DNA of 64,000 nucleotides, from contig RPFO01000253.1 of assembly GCA_009746045.1 (NCBI GenBank), positions 3,213,975-3,277,974 of the forward strand, written 5' to 3'. The stretch is from Mesostigma viride (taxonomy: Eukaryota > Streptophyta > Mesostigmatophyceae > Mesostigmatales > Mesostigmataceae). Positions 10,301 to 21,231 of this stretch are shown piece after piece. Under the pieces are notes generated by a model that saw only the letters and a list, made by a program, of their open reading frames with translations, did no database searches and was not told the origin of the DNA. Each line of letters starts with the position of its first letter. Within the stretch, counting starts at the first letter, position 1. The position numbers and the translations under genes were made by a program.

Positions 10301-13300
10301 CGACGTGGCGGTCCAGATCCTGGAGCAGGAACTGGGCAAGCCGGTCGACCAGCTGTTTGAGCGCTTCGACCGGGAGCCGATCGCCGCGGCCAGCCTGGGC
10401 CAGGTCCACCGCGCGCGCCTCAACGGGGAGGAGGTGGTCGTCAAGGTGCAGCGTGCGGGGCTAAAGGTGGGTGGTACCTCGGGCGGGTTTAACATACATG
10501 CGCGGGGCTCCAGTTGGGTGGACGTTGTCGCTAGGTTTGGTGATCACATGTCCTGGGGTGCACCGCGCGGGCTCAACGAATGGGGGGGTGTAGGAATTAG
10601 GTTGCCATGTTGGGCCTAGTCGGTGTATCGCGCAGTGCAGAGCTTAAAGTGGGTGCCTGGGACGTGAAAGCACAGCGGGGCCCACAGTGGCAAGACATTA
10701 TTTTTAGTAGCGGGCCTGAGGACAAGTGTGGGCCTCAAGTTGAGTTGTTGGTGCGACTTTCTCGGCCTTGCCTGGCTCTGCCTGCGATGGAAGGTGGCGA
10801 CGTTATCCCGCATCTTTGCCCCCTCAGCAGGTGTTTGACGCAAACCTTGAAAACCCACTATTTTATGCTGCTCTTGTCATCAATGAGACCACGGGCACAG
10901 GCCAGAAATCCGGAGAATCCAGGCCATGGTAGCTCGAGCCTGCTGTAATTGTATCCGTGTTTGTCGAGTTGTTCAGGATGCTGGGAAGTGAATGGAGGCG
11001 GAAACTCTTGTATCACCCGTATTTGTCCTTCCCCACCCATCAGAAGCTGTTTGACATCGACCTGCTTGTGTTGTTGCTGCCTCTCTTGTTATGGCCGCAT
11101 TATTGCCCCTTGTTTTGCAGGAGCTGTTTGACATCGACCTCAAGAATCTGCGCGTGCTCGCCGTGAACCTCCAAAAGTTCGACCCAAAGACGGACGGCGC
11201 TGCGCGCGACTGGGTGGCCATCTACGACGAGTGCGCGCGCTGCCTCTACGACGAGATCGACTACCGGCAGGAGGGCCGCAACGCCGACACGTTCCGCGCC
11301 AACTTTGCGTCCGCTGACTGGGTGCTGGTGCCCTCGGTGTTCTGGGACTACACCACAGAGCGCGTGCTCACAATGCAGTACATGCCGGGGGTCAAGATCA
11401 CCAACATCGACGCGCTGGACGCGCTGGGCATCGAGAAGGATCTGCTCGCCAAGCGCGTGGTCGAGAGGTCAGTGACGATTTGATGTAGTAGTAGAGATTT
11501 TTCTTTTCACGGTTCTCAATTTTGAGACAGAGCAAAGTGGACCCGCATGTGGTTGTGAGTTGGGTAGCAATAAAATCAATGCAATCTATTGTAAAGTCTC
11601 TTTCATGTTTTCTAATTTTTGGGTGGGGGTTGCTTGTCTCTCCTTCTCTCTTCTGCACCGCGCAGCTATCTGCAGCAGATCCTTGTCCACGGCTTCTTCC
11701 ACGCGGACCCCCACCCCGGCAACCTGGCCGTGGACGACCAGAACGGCGGCCGCATTATCTACTATGACTTCGGCATGATGGGCTCGATCAGCAACAACAT
11801 CAGCCAGGGGCTGCAGGAGGCCTTCTACGCGCTGTACGAGAAGGACGCGGACAAGGTGCTGGACGCGATGGTCAAGATGGGCGTGCTGGTGCCCGGCAAG
11901 GACATGATCTCCGTCCGCCGCACCGCGCAGTTCTTCCTCAACCAGTTTGAGGAGCGTCTCAAGGCGCAGAAGGAGGAGAGGAAGGCCGCGGAGGCCGAGG
12001 GGCGCAAGGTGAGGGGGAAATGCTTGAGGGGCGCTAGGTGATCGAAAGGGCAACGCATGCGGTGTGTAAGTTTTTACCCTGTAAATCGTGGGCTTGCATT
12101 TTCAAAGTCAGCCTTGCATGCATTTGCCTAGCAACTTTTTGCCGAGCATGTCGTATGCACCACATGTGTGTACACCGCCCGTGAGTGTGTTGCTAGGAGA
12201 GTGCATGTGCCTGTGCCTTGTTTCCCAAAGACTGGCCCCATCCAACACCTCACCTTTGTTCTACCATCCCTTTCCTCATCCTCGCCTTCCCCCTCTCTGC
12301 TACCTCTTCCCCCGCCCCAAACCTTCACCCCCACCACAAGGCCTCCCACCCACTGCTTTCCCACCCAATCCTGAAGATGCTTTTCTCACTGCAATTGTCC
12401 CCCCCCTCTCCCCGCGGGCTCCTCCCCATCTGTCACACACACACACACACAAACATTTCAAATACTGCAGCTGACCGGCTACAAGCCCAAGGAGAGCAAG
12501 GAGGACTCAGCCAACAAGCGCAAGGCGCGCCTGGCCTCCATCGGCGAGGACCTGCTGGCCATCTCGGTTGACCAGCCCTTCCGCTTCCCCGCCACCTTCA
12601 CCTTTGTCGTGCGCTCCTTCTCCGTGCTGGACGGCATCGGCAAGACGCTCAACCAGCGGTTTGACATCACCGAGATCGCGCGGCCATACGTGCGCGAGGT
12701 GCTGGACCTGGACCGCATGGGGGGAGAGATGCTGGTGCGCGAGGCCAAGAAGAGGTGAGAAAATTCCGATCATTTTGGGTGCGCGCAGTGGGGTCTCCTG
12801 TATGTGTGGGGACCGTCCTGAGCCATATCGGGTAGGTTGGCGAGATACTTGTGAGGTATGCCAAGAAAGTTTGGGGTCGTGAGCGCTAAGGGCTGGCAAC
12901 TGCATTAGTACCGGTGTAAGGAAAAAGCCAATAAGAATGTAAAGCTTTATGTTGACTTGGTACGATGATGATGTGGGGGTAGTCACACTGCCCTGGTCCG
13001 GCCCCCTGACCCACCCCCCGGGCCCGCAACCCTGCCAACCCACTCCCCCAACCCCCACTCGCCCACAGACACACGACCCAGCCTACACACCTGGCCGCAT
13101 CCCGCCCTGCCGCTCAAACGTACCGTTCCCAAAACCCAATCCCCATTGCCAGTTTCCGGTCTGTCCCTGTTCCTAATGGCTGTCATTGTGCTCCTTTCCC
13201 ACCCCAACCCCCCACCCCTAAAAACCAAATCCTCACCATTCCTCGCCCATCACAACCGCCTATGAGGCATCCGCTCCTCTCTCCGCGTCTGTCCCTCACA

Positions 13301-13738
13301 TTGGCTACCATGGTACGCTTTCTATCCAATGCCCCCCCCCCCCCCCCCCCCCCCCCCACAAAAAATACTATCAAACGCAGGTTTGGCCTTCAGAACCGTG
13401 CGGTGGCCAACCTGTTCCGCGCGCCCGACCGCATGGAGCGCATCGAGGGCGTGCTGGCCCGCCTCGAGTCCGGGGAGCTCAAGCTGCGTGTGCGCACGCT
13501 CGAGGGGGAGCGCGCCCTCAAGCGCGTTGCGGTCATGCAGGACGTGACGGTCGCCGCCGTGCTGTCCACGCTGTTCGGCAACCTCGCGGCGTTCCTGAGG
13601 GGACAGGCGCAGGCGCAGGCGGGCGCCACAGTAGCCGCCGTGCTCGCGGGCTTCTGCTGCCTGCAGATGCTTGCGGGCATCGCCAAGGTCAAGAAGATGG
13701 ACAAGCAGGAGAAGGTGATCACGGGTGTGGCCACATGA
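7307..13738 (+). CDS. Plastid ABC1K (UbiB-type atypical kinase), ABC1K7/ABC1K8-like, seven exons
   Basis: Exons: 7307-7740, 9433-9640, 10194-10466, 11121-11467, 11666-12008, 12471-12754, 13381-13738. All introns are GT-AG and the phases join without a break, giving 748 residues. The first 72 residues contain no acidic residue and are rich in Ala, Ser and Arg, as in chloroplast transit peptides. The kinase core shows KIGQ (218-221), the Ala-rich loop AAAS (278-281), the ATP lysine K298, an EGRNA segment (356-360), HADPHPGN (433-440) and DFG (455-457). Two hydrophobic C-terminal segments (685-702 and 711-731) precede a Lys-rich end. In plants the ABC1K family acts in plastoglobules and envelope membranes on prenylquinone metabolism and stress or iron homeostasis. 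Assignment to the OSA1/SIA1 branch rests on overall resemblance and the tail, without an alignment. Introns are C-rich and hold repeats that duplicate splice sites (separate entries). Confidence 0.9.
7741..9432 (+). other. ABC1K intron 1 (1.7 kb)
   Basis: The intron starts GTAAGG right after the AG of a split arginine codon and ends CCACCAG before exon 2. It separates the transit-peptide exon from the kinase exons. It holds a 15-bp minisatellite (8744-8950) and long pyrimidine-rich stretches from about 8600 on. No open frame in it looks real. Confidence 0.75.
8744..8950 (+). repeat. 15-bp minisatellite in ABC1K intron 1
   Basis: About 13 head-to-tail copies of ATTGGGATTGCCCTC, with a few variants that have AGGGATT or TTCAT. 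Because 15 is a multiple of three, all frames stay open and give repetitive Trp-Asp-Cys-Pro-His or Ile-Gly-Ile-Ala peptides. These are artefacts, since the array lies between splice sites of a well-supported gene. Confidence 0.93.
9629..9770 (+). repeat. 58-bp tandem repeat that triplicates the exon-2 5' splice site
   Basis: The sequence CGACTGGGGCCGGTGGGTGG, which is the last 12 bases of exon 2 plus its donor, occurs at 9629, 9687 and (with GTGAAT) at 9745. The spacing is exactly 58 bases. Only the first donor (GT at 9641) keeps the frame: use of the second or third would add 58 or 116 bases, and the frame runs into a stop within the first added unit. Confidence 0.9.
10878..10943 (+). repeat. 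Dispersed ~65-bp repeat, copy 2 (ABC1K intron 3)
   Basis: It shares the blocks GGCCAGAAATC, GGAGAATCC, GCCATGGTAGCTCGAGCCTG with the copy at 41-108. It is more diverged at its left end (ATCAATGAGACCAC in place of ATCAAAGAGACAAC). It lies inside the intron between 10466 and 11121. Confidence 0.6.
11041..11141 (+). repeat. Duplicated exon-4 acceptor region, 77 bp apart
   Basis: CAG followed by (A/G)AGCTGTTTGACATCGACCT appears at 11041-11064 and again at 11118-11141. The second copy is the true start of exon 4 because only it continues into the kinase reading frame (LKNLRVL). The first copy would encode KLFDIDL and then hydrophobic sequence into a stop, so it is a decoy acceptor or a remnant of a local duplication. 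Confidence 0.8.
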
Positions 13739-13796
13739 AGAGGAGGGGTGCAAGTAAGGTGGCCAGGGGTAAGCCTGACAGCGACTGAAGATAATC

Positions 13797-13910
13797 TTGG
13801 AAACTTGGCCTAGAAGTTGGCCTGGAAGTTAGCCCAGAACTTGGCCTGGAAGTGGCCTGGAAGTTGGCTAGAAGTTGCGCTGTAAGTTGGCCTGTAAGTT
13901 GGCCTATTAG
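13797..13910 (+). repeat. Degenerate 10-12-bp repeat downstream of ABC1K
   Basis: About ten imperfect copies of AAGTTGGCCTGG (variants with GTAAGTTGGCCT and AGAAGTTG) begin about 60 bases after the ABC1K stop codon. Several contain TGTAA, so the transcript 3' end may fall here. No open frame. Confidence 0.7.
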
Positions 13911-14610
13911 TCGCATGAAATCCGCCTGGACTTGGAGTAAGCCAGTGCTATCCTTGCAGAAAATTAAGGACGAGGCAGTAGCATTCCGGGCAGCCAGGTG
14001 TCATGTCATGCGGGGGCCTGCACCAACATGGTGTGCGCGGATGTGGGTGTCCGTCTCTGCCTCCCTTGGCTAGGGAGATTGCACTATGGCTGCCAGTCTG
14101 CCAAGGGGTTCAAGGCACAATGCTTGGTGACCTGCGCCAGCAATGACACAGCAGCAGCAGCAACAGCAGAAAACGAGCTTGCATGCATTTCCGATGAATG
14201 GCATACTATGCGTGTAAGTGAGATCAACGTGCAATAGTGGAGAACCATGGGACATGCCGCAGCCCGTTGGCGAGGAGAAATGAAGGGGTGGATATACGCA
14301 GGCCTCCTGACCATCCTGGGGGATAACGTGGCAGGGAATGACCTGAATGTGCATGATATCAGATGATGTGGCATGTGCATTGGCACCACAGGGGTGCTGG
14401 AAGGATGAGGGGGCAGTTGCCCTAGGTTATCCTGTGTATTGTCAGGTGCTTCCGCTTTGGGGCCAGGCAGAATCTCACTAACATTACTAGGTGTATTGTT
14501 AATCGTGGCTCACATAGTCAATTCACTTGAATAAACTGATTGCTGACTAGTCTCTGAATTGGTATGATTCCAACCGTTACCTACGTGCCCCCGGCCACCG
14601 CTCGTGTGCC
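13911..14610. other. Unassigned intergenic DNA before the nested transposons
   Basis: No gene recognised. A short CAGCAGCAGCAACAGCAG run lies near 14151. The last bases before the TTAA at 14611 should be the original flank of the minus-strand LINE tail into which the piggyBac-like element inserted. Confidence 0.35.
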
Positions 14611-15568
14611 TTAACCCGTGTTTTTTTACAACGCGATACATCGCGTTGTAGGGTTAGAACGCGATGTATCGCGTTGTAATCTGACACGTGGCAAACCTAT
14701 TAAACATGCGATTTTTGGTCTGAAACTTTCAAAATAGGTCAGAAACATCTCATAGAATTCAAGAAAAAATCCTGGTATTTTTGGTATTTTTTTTGTGACA
14801 GCTGCAAACAAATATGTACCACTGAAATCAGGCATTTTCACGGGACGAAGGTGAAGACGACGGCGATGGCGGCAGGTAGATCTCGTCAGTTTTTGCGCGA
14901 ATTTCAGTGGCTGTTGGGTAGCACGACCATGATGATGCGTTCAAAGGTTGATAATTAGGTTTCTACGAGTTTGTTGAGGTACTGGGACAAAGGAAACGTA
15001 GTTTTTTCCAGTTTCTCACCCAACTTTCATGCGGAAACCCTGGAAACCGGCATACATATTATTACGTCAAGACTCGGGTCTGCTGCGGCACCATGCTTGG
15101 TATTTCCATGGTGTTTCGACTTCTTAACAGATGTTTATTCATTCCGAACGCCCGGACTCTCGGCTAAACCGAGAATTGTGCAGACTTTTATTGGGTAGCT
15201 CCGGGCATGATGGTGCCTGCAAATAGCGTAAGGCGTGACCGTGGCTATTGCTACGGTATGCTGTATATTCCTGGAAATGGTCTCTGCCACCGGCTCAATA
15301 GTGCTTGCAGGCGTAAGTATAACGTGTTTCTACCTAGTTTCTGCCAGTTTTCCACTTATTTCTACCGACCTCTGCCCAGCCTCTCTAAGACCGCCACCCT
15401 ACTCGACGTTGCTTGCCTGTCAGCCATAGCAGGTTGCAGTTGTGCAGTATTTAGGTGCTGTATACGTCGTCAAGCCGTGAATATATCGTGAGGATTGGAT
15501 GTTGATGGTTTATACTGCGTTGATTGTGCAAGAAGATCAGCTAGGTGCCCATAATCATGGTGTATAAT

Positions 15569-16302
15569 TGTTGCACGGATGCAACATGCCATTTGTGGTA
15601 TTAAATTATCCGTCCCGGTCGATCGGCGCCGACCGTAATCCGGCGCCAGTGCCGAGGCCATAGTATAGTTGGCAGCCGAGGCAATCCGTGTGGAAGTAAG
15701 TGTAGAAGTTTTGCTGACGAACTCGGCCTTTGCGCCGTAGGCAGACCTAGCGCCTGAACGGGAGTTACCGGACAGCCAAGTGGCACTGCACATGCGTTAT
15801 GATGGTACCTACGGACATTTGGATATTTTTCAGGAGAGGCCTCTAGCCGTACTGGTCTTTAACGTGTTCTAGACGGTTCGAGAAGCCCGTCCCCGCGGAC
15901 CTCACGTCATGCCTGGTTGGCAGCGCCAGGCGCAGCCACCAACGGGGACGAAGGGACAAAATAGGAAGGCACGAGCTATGCCAGCAATCCGGACCTTGTA
16001 TCGTAATTTACCACGTTGCTCTACAGATTATTTACCATCGCTTAATCCTGGAGTGTAAATCTCCTGTGGGCTCGAGTGTGAATCCCTCGCCTACTGGGTG
16101 TAAGTCTTCCCGCATTGAGTGTTTTAATCTGTGTGGTGACATTGTAATATACGAAACCGGTTTTCCGGGTTTGAGCTTATTCGTATTGTGTGACGAGTAT
16201 TCTTAAGCCACCATCGTGCGCTGTGACGCATAGGAAGTCAAAGGTCTTTCGCATTCGTTCTCAATCCTTAAGGCGCTATTTTAAATAGCCATACGTGTTA
16301 AA
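15569..16302 (+). repeat. 5' LTR
   Basis: A 734-bp direct repeat of 23299-24031. It starts TGTTGCACGG and ends GTGTTAAA, so it has the usual TG start but not the usual CA end. The end was set by the point where both copies stop matching (C against A next) and by the ATAAT duplication. The near-palindrome CTATTTTAAATAG lies close to the 3' edge. Confidence 0.92.
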
Positions 16303-16303
16303 C

Positions 16304-16321
16304 TGGACTCGGAGGAAACTT
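16304..16321 (+). promoter_or_regulatory. Candidate tRNA primer binding site
   Basis: TGGACTCGGAGGAAAC starts one base after the 5' LTR. Primer sites in this group start TGG, the complement of the tRNA 3' CCA end, and lie directly after the LTR. The matching tRNA could not be identified by eye. A TATATAA at 16382-16388 lies downstream, in the leader. Confidence 0.45.
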
Positions 16322-16771
16322 TCCTAGTGGCCTCTATCCCGTCCCGTTTTTCTGTAATCTGATCCGGATCAGCAACGGAATTATATAAGGGCCGGAACCC
16401 TTACTAATTCCGCTTGCAGTAATTCATTGTGGGGGTCGGATCCCCACAATCCTAACTGCCCATACCCGTTACCCATATTGCGGTTCCTGCATGCCCCAAC
16501 CTGGCCTTGTCCGGTTGACCTAAGGGATTCGTCCGGAAACGAATCTCCTTATATTGCGTGCTTTAAACGGAAACGCTTTGTGGGTTGCAATTTCACGCAT
16601 TAGTTGGCGTCTTGGCCATTGCCCATACCCTATATCTGGGATACATACTGTCAGCTCCGGCAAGCTGCAGTAATATCTCACGTCCTTTAATTGACGTATT
16701 TTTGTGCTTAATTTGTCATCCCGCCAAGGTGACTAGAGGCACATTGTTCACACTTTACCAGCCACCACGCG

Positions 16772-18646
16772 ATGGCTGACGGTGTTGAGCGAGGGCGACG
16801 AGAGGCCCATCGCTTCTCTCCTGCCCCTTCCCTCGTGGCAGCACTCGAGGCGGCAGAGAGAGCTACCCAAAATCACTCACGCCCGAGTAGTGAGCGTGGC
16901 TCTAGGGGGTCATCCCCAGCACAAACCCCACGTTTGGGAGGGAATTCCTCGGCGGCTGCCGGTGCACCACCTGGTAGCCCTGTAGTGAATCCCCTTAATG
17001 GACCACCAAGTGGAACATCCATCGCGGGATTGTCGGCGGGTCCGGCCCTTGGTGTAGGAGCCGGCGCGGGGGCGCAGGGGAATAATGTTACCCTGCACTA
17101 CGGTAGGAGTGGGGCCCTGCCTACGGTGCTGCCGCAACCTACATTGGCCACTTGGCCCAGCAGCGCCCCGGCGCCACCCTTGTATGATAGCCGATCGCGG
17201 TCTCGCCGAGCTGCGCATCGGGCGTCCTATCATGCGCCTGGACCCCTTGGGGCTAGCCCCTTCGGCCATGCCTCGCCAAATATGGCTGGGCAGGGCCAGG
17301 GCACCGCACGGACCGGTCGGTCTTCCTTCGGGGTCGCAGGGGAGGCGATTCCCCTCCCCAACTCAGCATACGACCGCCTGGCTCCGGGTGACCCACGAGC
17401 GCAGCACCCAGCGGCCACCGCCGCCCATCATTATGCAAGCCGCGCCCACTACCCACATGGGTATGAGCACCCGGGTGAGGATGAGTGCAGCCCCCCGGCA
17501 GGTTACCCGCGTGGGCACACCTCGCAAGGTGTGGCCGGGCCCGGGAGACCCGCGAGTATCATGGGCCATCATGACGATGATACTCACAATGCAGGGCGAC
17601 TACCACCGTTGCCCAAGCTGTCGGATATTCCCAAGTTTAAACCCGACTGCTCGTACCAAGAGTTTGAGGCTTGGGAGATTGCAGTGTCTCAGAAGATCGA
17701 CATCTGGGAGACATACAATCGCAAGCTCTTGGACGAGGATATCAAGGTCAAGCTGGTGTCCAGCGAGGCACTGGCTCCCGATGTGAGACAAGCTCTCCAT
17801 TGCGAAAGCGCCCTGGCCAATGGCTTCCCCAGCAGCTTGGCTGAATTATTTCGGCGAGCACGGGCCAAGTACCTGCCACCCGACCAAGACAAGCTGGACC
17901 GGGAGGCTTTTGGGGCGTTCAAGCAGGGGAACCTGAGCTATCGGGAATATATGACCAAGTTCGAGCTTCTAGCTGGGCGGGTTGATGACCTGATGGGCCC
18001 AGAAGCCTTGGCAAGGTTCTATGAGGGCTTGCAACCCGAATTCCGGGATGAGGTGAAGCGGAAATTCGCCCACCTCTCCTGGGCTCAATGGAACCTGCAG
18101 GACATCAAGACCTACCTAGCGGAGATAGCTCCCTTGGTGCAGCGGACCCCAAAACCCCGCGTGAATGCACTGGAACTCAATGAGCTGGGATTCGCCCCCG
18201 TGTGGGTGGATGAGCTACAGTGCGAGGTCCTGGACATTAATGCCTTGGACACTTCCCGGATTCAGTGCTACCACTGCAACCGCGTGGGGCACATCAAACG
18301 TGAGTGCCCTGATCTCCCTCCGCTGGACCAGGCCCCGCCTGTGCAACGCAACAATTTCCAAGCGGCCTCCCCGCAAATGGCCTCGAGGCCACCACCGGCG
18401 CGAAATATGCGCACAGCTCCCAGTGCGGGTGAGCGTGCCCGACGCTTGCAACAAGCGCGCCAACAGCCCCGGCTGTACCAACAACCCAAGGCGCCCCCAA
18501 GCTCCTACCAGCAAGCTGGGCATGCCCTCAACCAACTGGATGCCGCAGACGCGGCCGAGCCTGATGATGGCTCTTCCGCGGCCGCATCCGGCCACCTGCG
18601 AGGCACACCGGTGGACGAGGGGCCTGCAGGAGAGGCGTTGGACTGA
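16772..18646 (+). CDS. gag: Ty3 Gag polyprotein with CCHC zinc knuckle
   Basis: A 624-residue frame from ATG 16772. The first ~270 residues are Pro/Gly/Ala/Ser-rich and low in complexity. From about 285 a retrotransposon Gag capsid-like region begins (KFKPD then YQEFEAWEIAVSQ) and runs to about 450. The zinc knuckle CYHCNRVGHIKREC is at residues 499-512 with C-X2-C-X4-H-X4-C spacing, which binds the element RNA. The tail is Gln/Pro-rich. Gag forms the virus-like particle in the cytoplasm. The pol frame is -1 relative to gag and is open across the gag stop, so Pol is probably made by frameshifting or by re-initiation. Confidence 0.9.
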   Translation: MADGVERGRREAHRFSPAPSLVAALEAAERATQNHSRPSSERGSRGSSPAQTPRLGGNSSAAAGAPPGSPVVNPLNGPPSGTSIAGLSAGPALGVGAGAGAQGNNVTLHYGRSGALPTVLPQPTLATWPSSAPAPPLYDSRSRSRRAAHRASYHAPGPLGASPFGHASPNMAGQGQGTARTGRSSFGVAGEAIPLPNSAYDRLAPGDPRAQHPAATAAHHYASRAHYPHGYEHPGEDECSPPAGYPRGHTSQGVAGPGRPASIMGHHDDDTHNAGRLPPLPKLSDIPKFKPDCSYQEFEAWEIAVSQKIDIWETYNRKLLDEDIKVKLVSSEALAPDVRQALHCESALANGFPSSLAELFRRARAKYLPPDQDKLDREAFGAFKQGNLSYREYMTKFELLAGRVDDLMGPEALARFYEGLQPEFRDEVKRKFAHLSWAQWNLQDIKTYLAEIAPLVQRTPKPRVNALELNELGFAPVWVDELQCEVLDINALDTSRIQCYHCNRVGHIKRECPDLPPLDQAPPVQRNNFQAASPQMASRPPPARNMRTAPSAGERARRLQQARQQPRLYQQPKAPPSSYQQAGHALNQLDAADAAEPDDGSSAAASGHLRGTPVDEGPAGEALD

Positions 18647-18649
18647 GAG

Positions 18650-21231
18650 GCCGGGAGGGCACTCCGGGCGACACCTTACCCGGCCATGCACAAGTCGCCC
18701 AAGTTTTGTTACCATGTAATGTGGTGACAGAGACCCAGGAATGGCAAGCGGAGCCTAGCGAAGGCCCGCGGCAACTACTCCTCTTCACTGGAAGCCTACC
18801 AGACCCCCAGGGCTCTGGGCGTTGTTTGGAGGGCATCAAGGTCCTCATTGACAGTGGTGCGGCTACCACCTTCATCAGTGAGGCCATAGTGCAGCGCCTG
18901 GGAGTAACCCCGACTCCCCATACCATTGCTCGGCGCGTGCGATACTCGGATGGCTACACTCAGCCATCCCCGGGCTATGTGGACTTGGCCCCTATCGTAC
19001 AAGGCACCAGCGTGCCCATTCGCGCCACGGTCATTCCCTTACAAGCGGCTGATATCATCCTAGGGATTGACTGGCTGCACATCTCCAAGGTGACCGTCTC
19101 TTTTGGTACCATGGTTACCCACTTCCCAGATGGGTCATTCTGGTTACCTGAGCGGCAGTATGCGGCCAACGGCATGACCATCACCGATGACACGCCTGCC
19201 CTCAAGAGTGACCGTCGTCGCCTTGCGGACATTCTCATGTCCAAAAGGGAGTTCAAGCGGATGATGAGAGCCCGGCAGCCTCCTCCCGTTTACTCCATTC
19301 GTCTGGACGCCCTTGCCCACGTGCGCGGGCCCAGCGCCCAGCATGCACAGGCTGGAGTTTCGTTAAACTCGCTTGGCATGGACTTGTCGGAAGACGAGGT
19401 GAAACGACTCAACGCAGTGCTCGATCAGTATTCAGCCGTGTTTGAGGAGAAAACACCTACGTTTCCCCCGGCCAGACCGGTGCTCCACCGCATTCATTTG
19501 CAGGAGGGGCACCCACCTACCACCTCACCCATTTTTCGCATGGGACCCGTGGAGTTGGCAGAGCTCAAGAAGATCTTGGTCGGCTTGTTGGAGGCCGGCT
19601 TGATCGAGCCCAGCAATAGCCCTTACAGCGCGGGCGTGTTGCTGGTGCCCAAACCCAATGGGAAGTGGCGTCTGGTTACGGATTATCGCAAACTCAATGC
19701 GATCACCGTGAAGTCCAAGTATCCCCTCCCCCGCATCGATGATATATTTAATAAGGTGGAGGGCGCAAAGTACTTTACGGTGCTCGATTGTGCAGACGGT
19801 TTTTGGCAACTTCGGATCGCCCCCGAAGATTGCCATAAAACAGCCTTTGCCACGCCTTTTGGCCATTACCAATTCCGCGTGGCGGCCATGGGCTTGTGTA
19901 ACAGCCCTGCCTCTTTTCAGATGCTCATGAACCACCTCTTTAGGTCGGTGATGGGCACTAGTCGGCTGCCCCAGGTCTCGGCAGACCTGCGCGACCCGAC
20001 TATCCCGTGGGACCCGGGGACGCAGCCGTACAAACGCACCTGCGTGGCCATCTACTTGGATGACATCCTCATTTTCTCTCGCACGTTCGAGGAGCACTTG
20101 GAGGATGTTGCCGCGGTTCTGCAGATCATGGCGGATAATAAACTGTCCGCCCGCCGCAGCAAGGTAGAATCAGGCCGCAGCGTCCCCTTTCTAGGCCACA
20201 TTCTCTCGGACAAGGGCGTGTCCACGGACCCCGATAAGGTCGCCGCCGTCCAACAGTGGCCTGTTCCCGCGAATGTTCGCGCCTTGCGCAGCTTCTTGGG
20301 CTTGGTATCGTATTATCGCCGCTTCATCCCGCGTTTCGCGACCATTGCGGCCCCGCTTACTCACCTCCTCAAGAAGGACGTACCGTGGGAATGGTCAGGC
20401 CTGTGTCAACAGGCCTTTGACCTGCTGAAGGCCAGGCTCGCCACTGCGCCTGTCCTCATCCTTCCGGATCCCACCAAGCCATTCGTGGTCAATAGCGATT
20501 CTAGCAAGGTTGCTATTGGCGGTGTGCTGCTCCAAGACCATGGTCTCGGTCTCCAACCGGTCGAGTATATCTCCCGGACGATGATCCCGGCCGAAAGAAA
20601 TTACCCGGTCCATCAGCAAGAGTTGTTGGCCGTGGTGTACTGTTGCCATACTTGGCGGCACCATCTTCTGGGTGCTCAGTTCAACGTGGCCATGGCCGAA
20701 CCCGACCCTGCGGACCCGTACCGCTTGATCATCCAGACCGACCATCGGCCCCTCACGCACTTGTTGACGCAGCCCACGCTTACGCCACGCCAAGCCCGTT
20801 GGCTTGAATATTTGGCACAGTTCGGTCCGTTCAAGATCGAATATGTCAAGGGCCTTGACAACACGGTCCCTGACGCCCTGTCGCGTCGCCCCGACTATTG
20901 GTTTTATGAGGATCTTGACGTTTTGGCCACGACGTTGATCCCCTCCCATGGTCCCGTCGCCCCCTTTGGCGACCGCTTGAGCGACCCGATGAGCCCCTTC
21001 CTCTTCTGTGGCGCCACAACCGCGGAGGTTGACACTGTTGACCATTCCGTGCGCCTCGCCGGCAGCACCCCTGCACGTGAGGGCACGTGCGCAGCCGCAG
21101 GGGGGGAAGGACTTCGGCCCCGTACAGCCATATGGTGCCGGCGACAGGAGTCTACCCTCCAATGCAGCCCGTTGGAGAGGCATTCACGTTGGCAAATACT
21201 GCAACAACGGTCGTCATCAGCTCGGACCTAG
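18650..21231 (+). CDS. pol: Ty3 Pol, first part: protease, reverse transcriptase, RNase H
   Basis: The frame is open from before the gag stop; the first possible start codon inside it is a TTG at 18706, so a true AUG start is unlikely and fusion to Gag is expected. Numbering from 18706, the aspartic protease active site DSGA is at 49-52, the reverse transcriptase YLDD box at 450-453 with the upstream VLDCADGFWQL block, and the first RNase H aspartate at 598 (NSDSSKVAIGG), followed by HQQELLAVVY and TDHRPLTHLL. The frame ends at 21231, before integrase, after a run of seven G at 21103-21109. One base missing there would explain the break, but a -1 slip at the G run is also possible. Confidence 0.9.

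Noticed and set aside
15876-15900. tRNA-like GGTTCGAGAA in the LTR
   Set aside because: No acceptor stem, D-arm or anticodon arm could be placed around it.
16380-16390. TATATAA as the LTR promoter
   Set aside because: It lies after the LTR end set by the repeat boundary, so it would not be part of the transcribed repeat; kept only as a remark.
20395-21183. 262-residue minus-strand frame
   Set aside because: It is the shadow of the RNase H part of pol, whose domains are clear on the plus strand.
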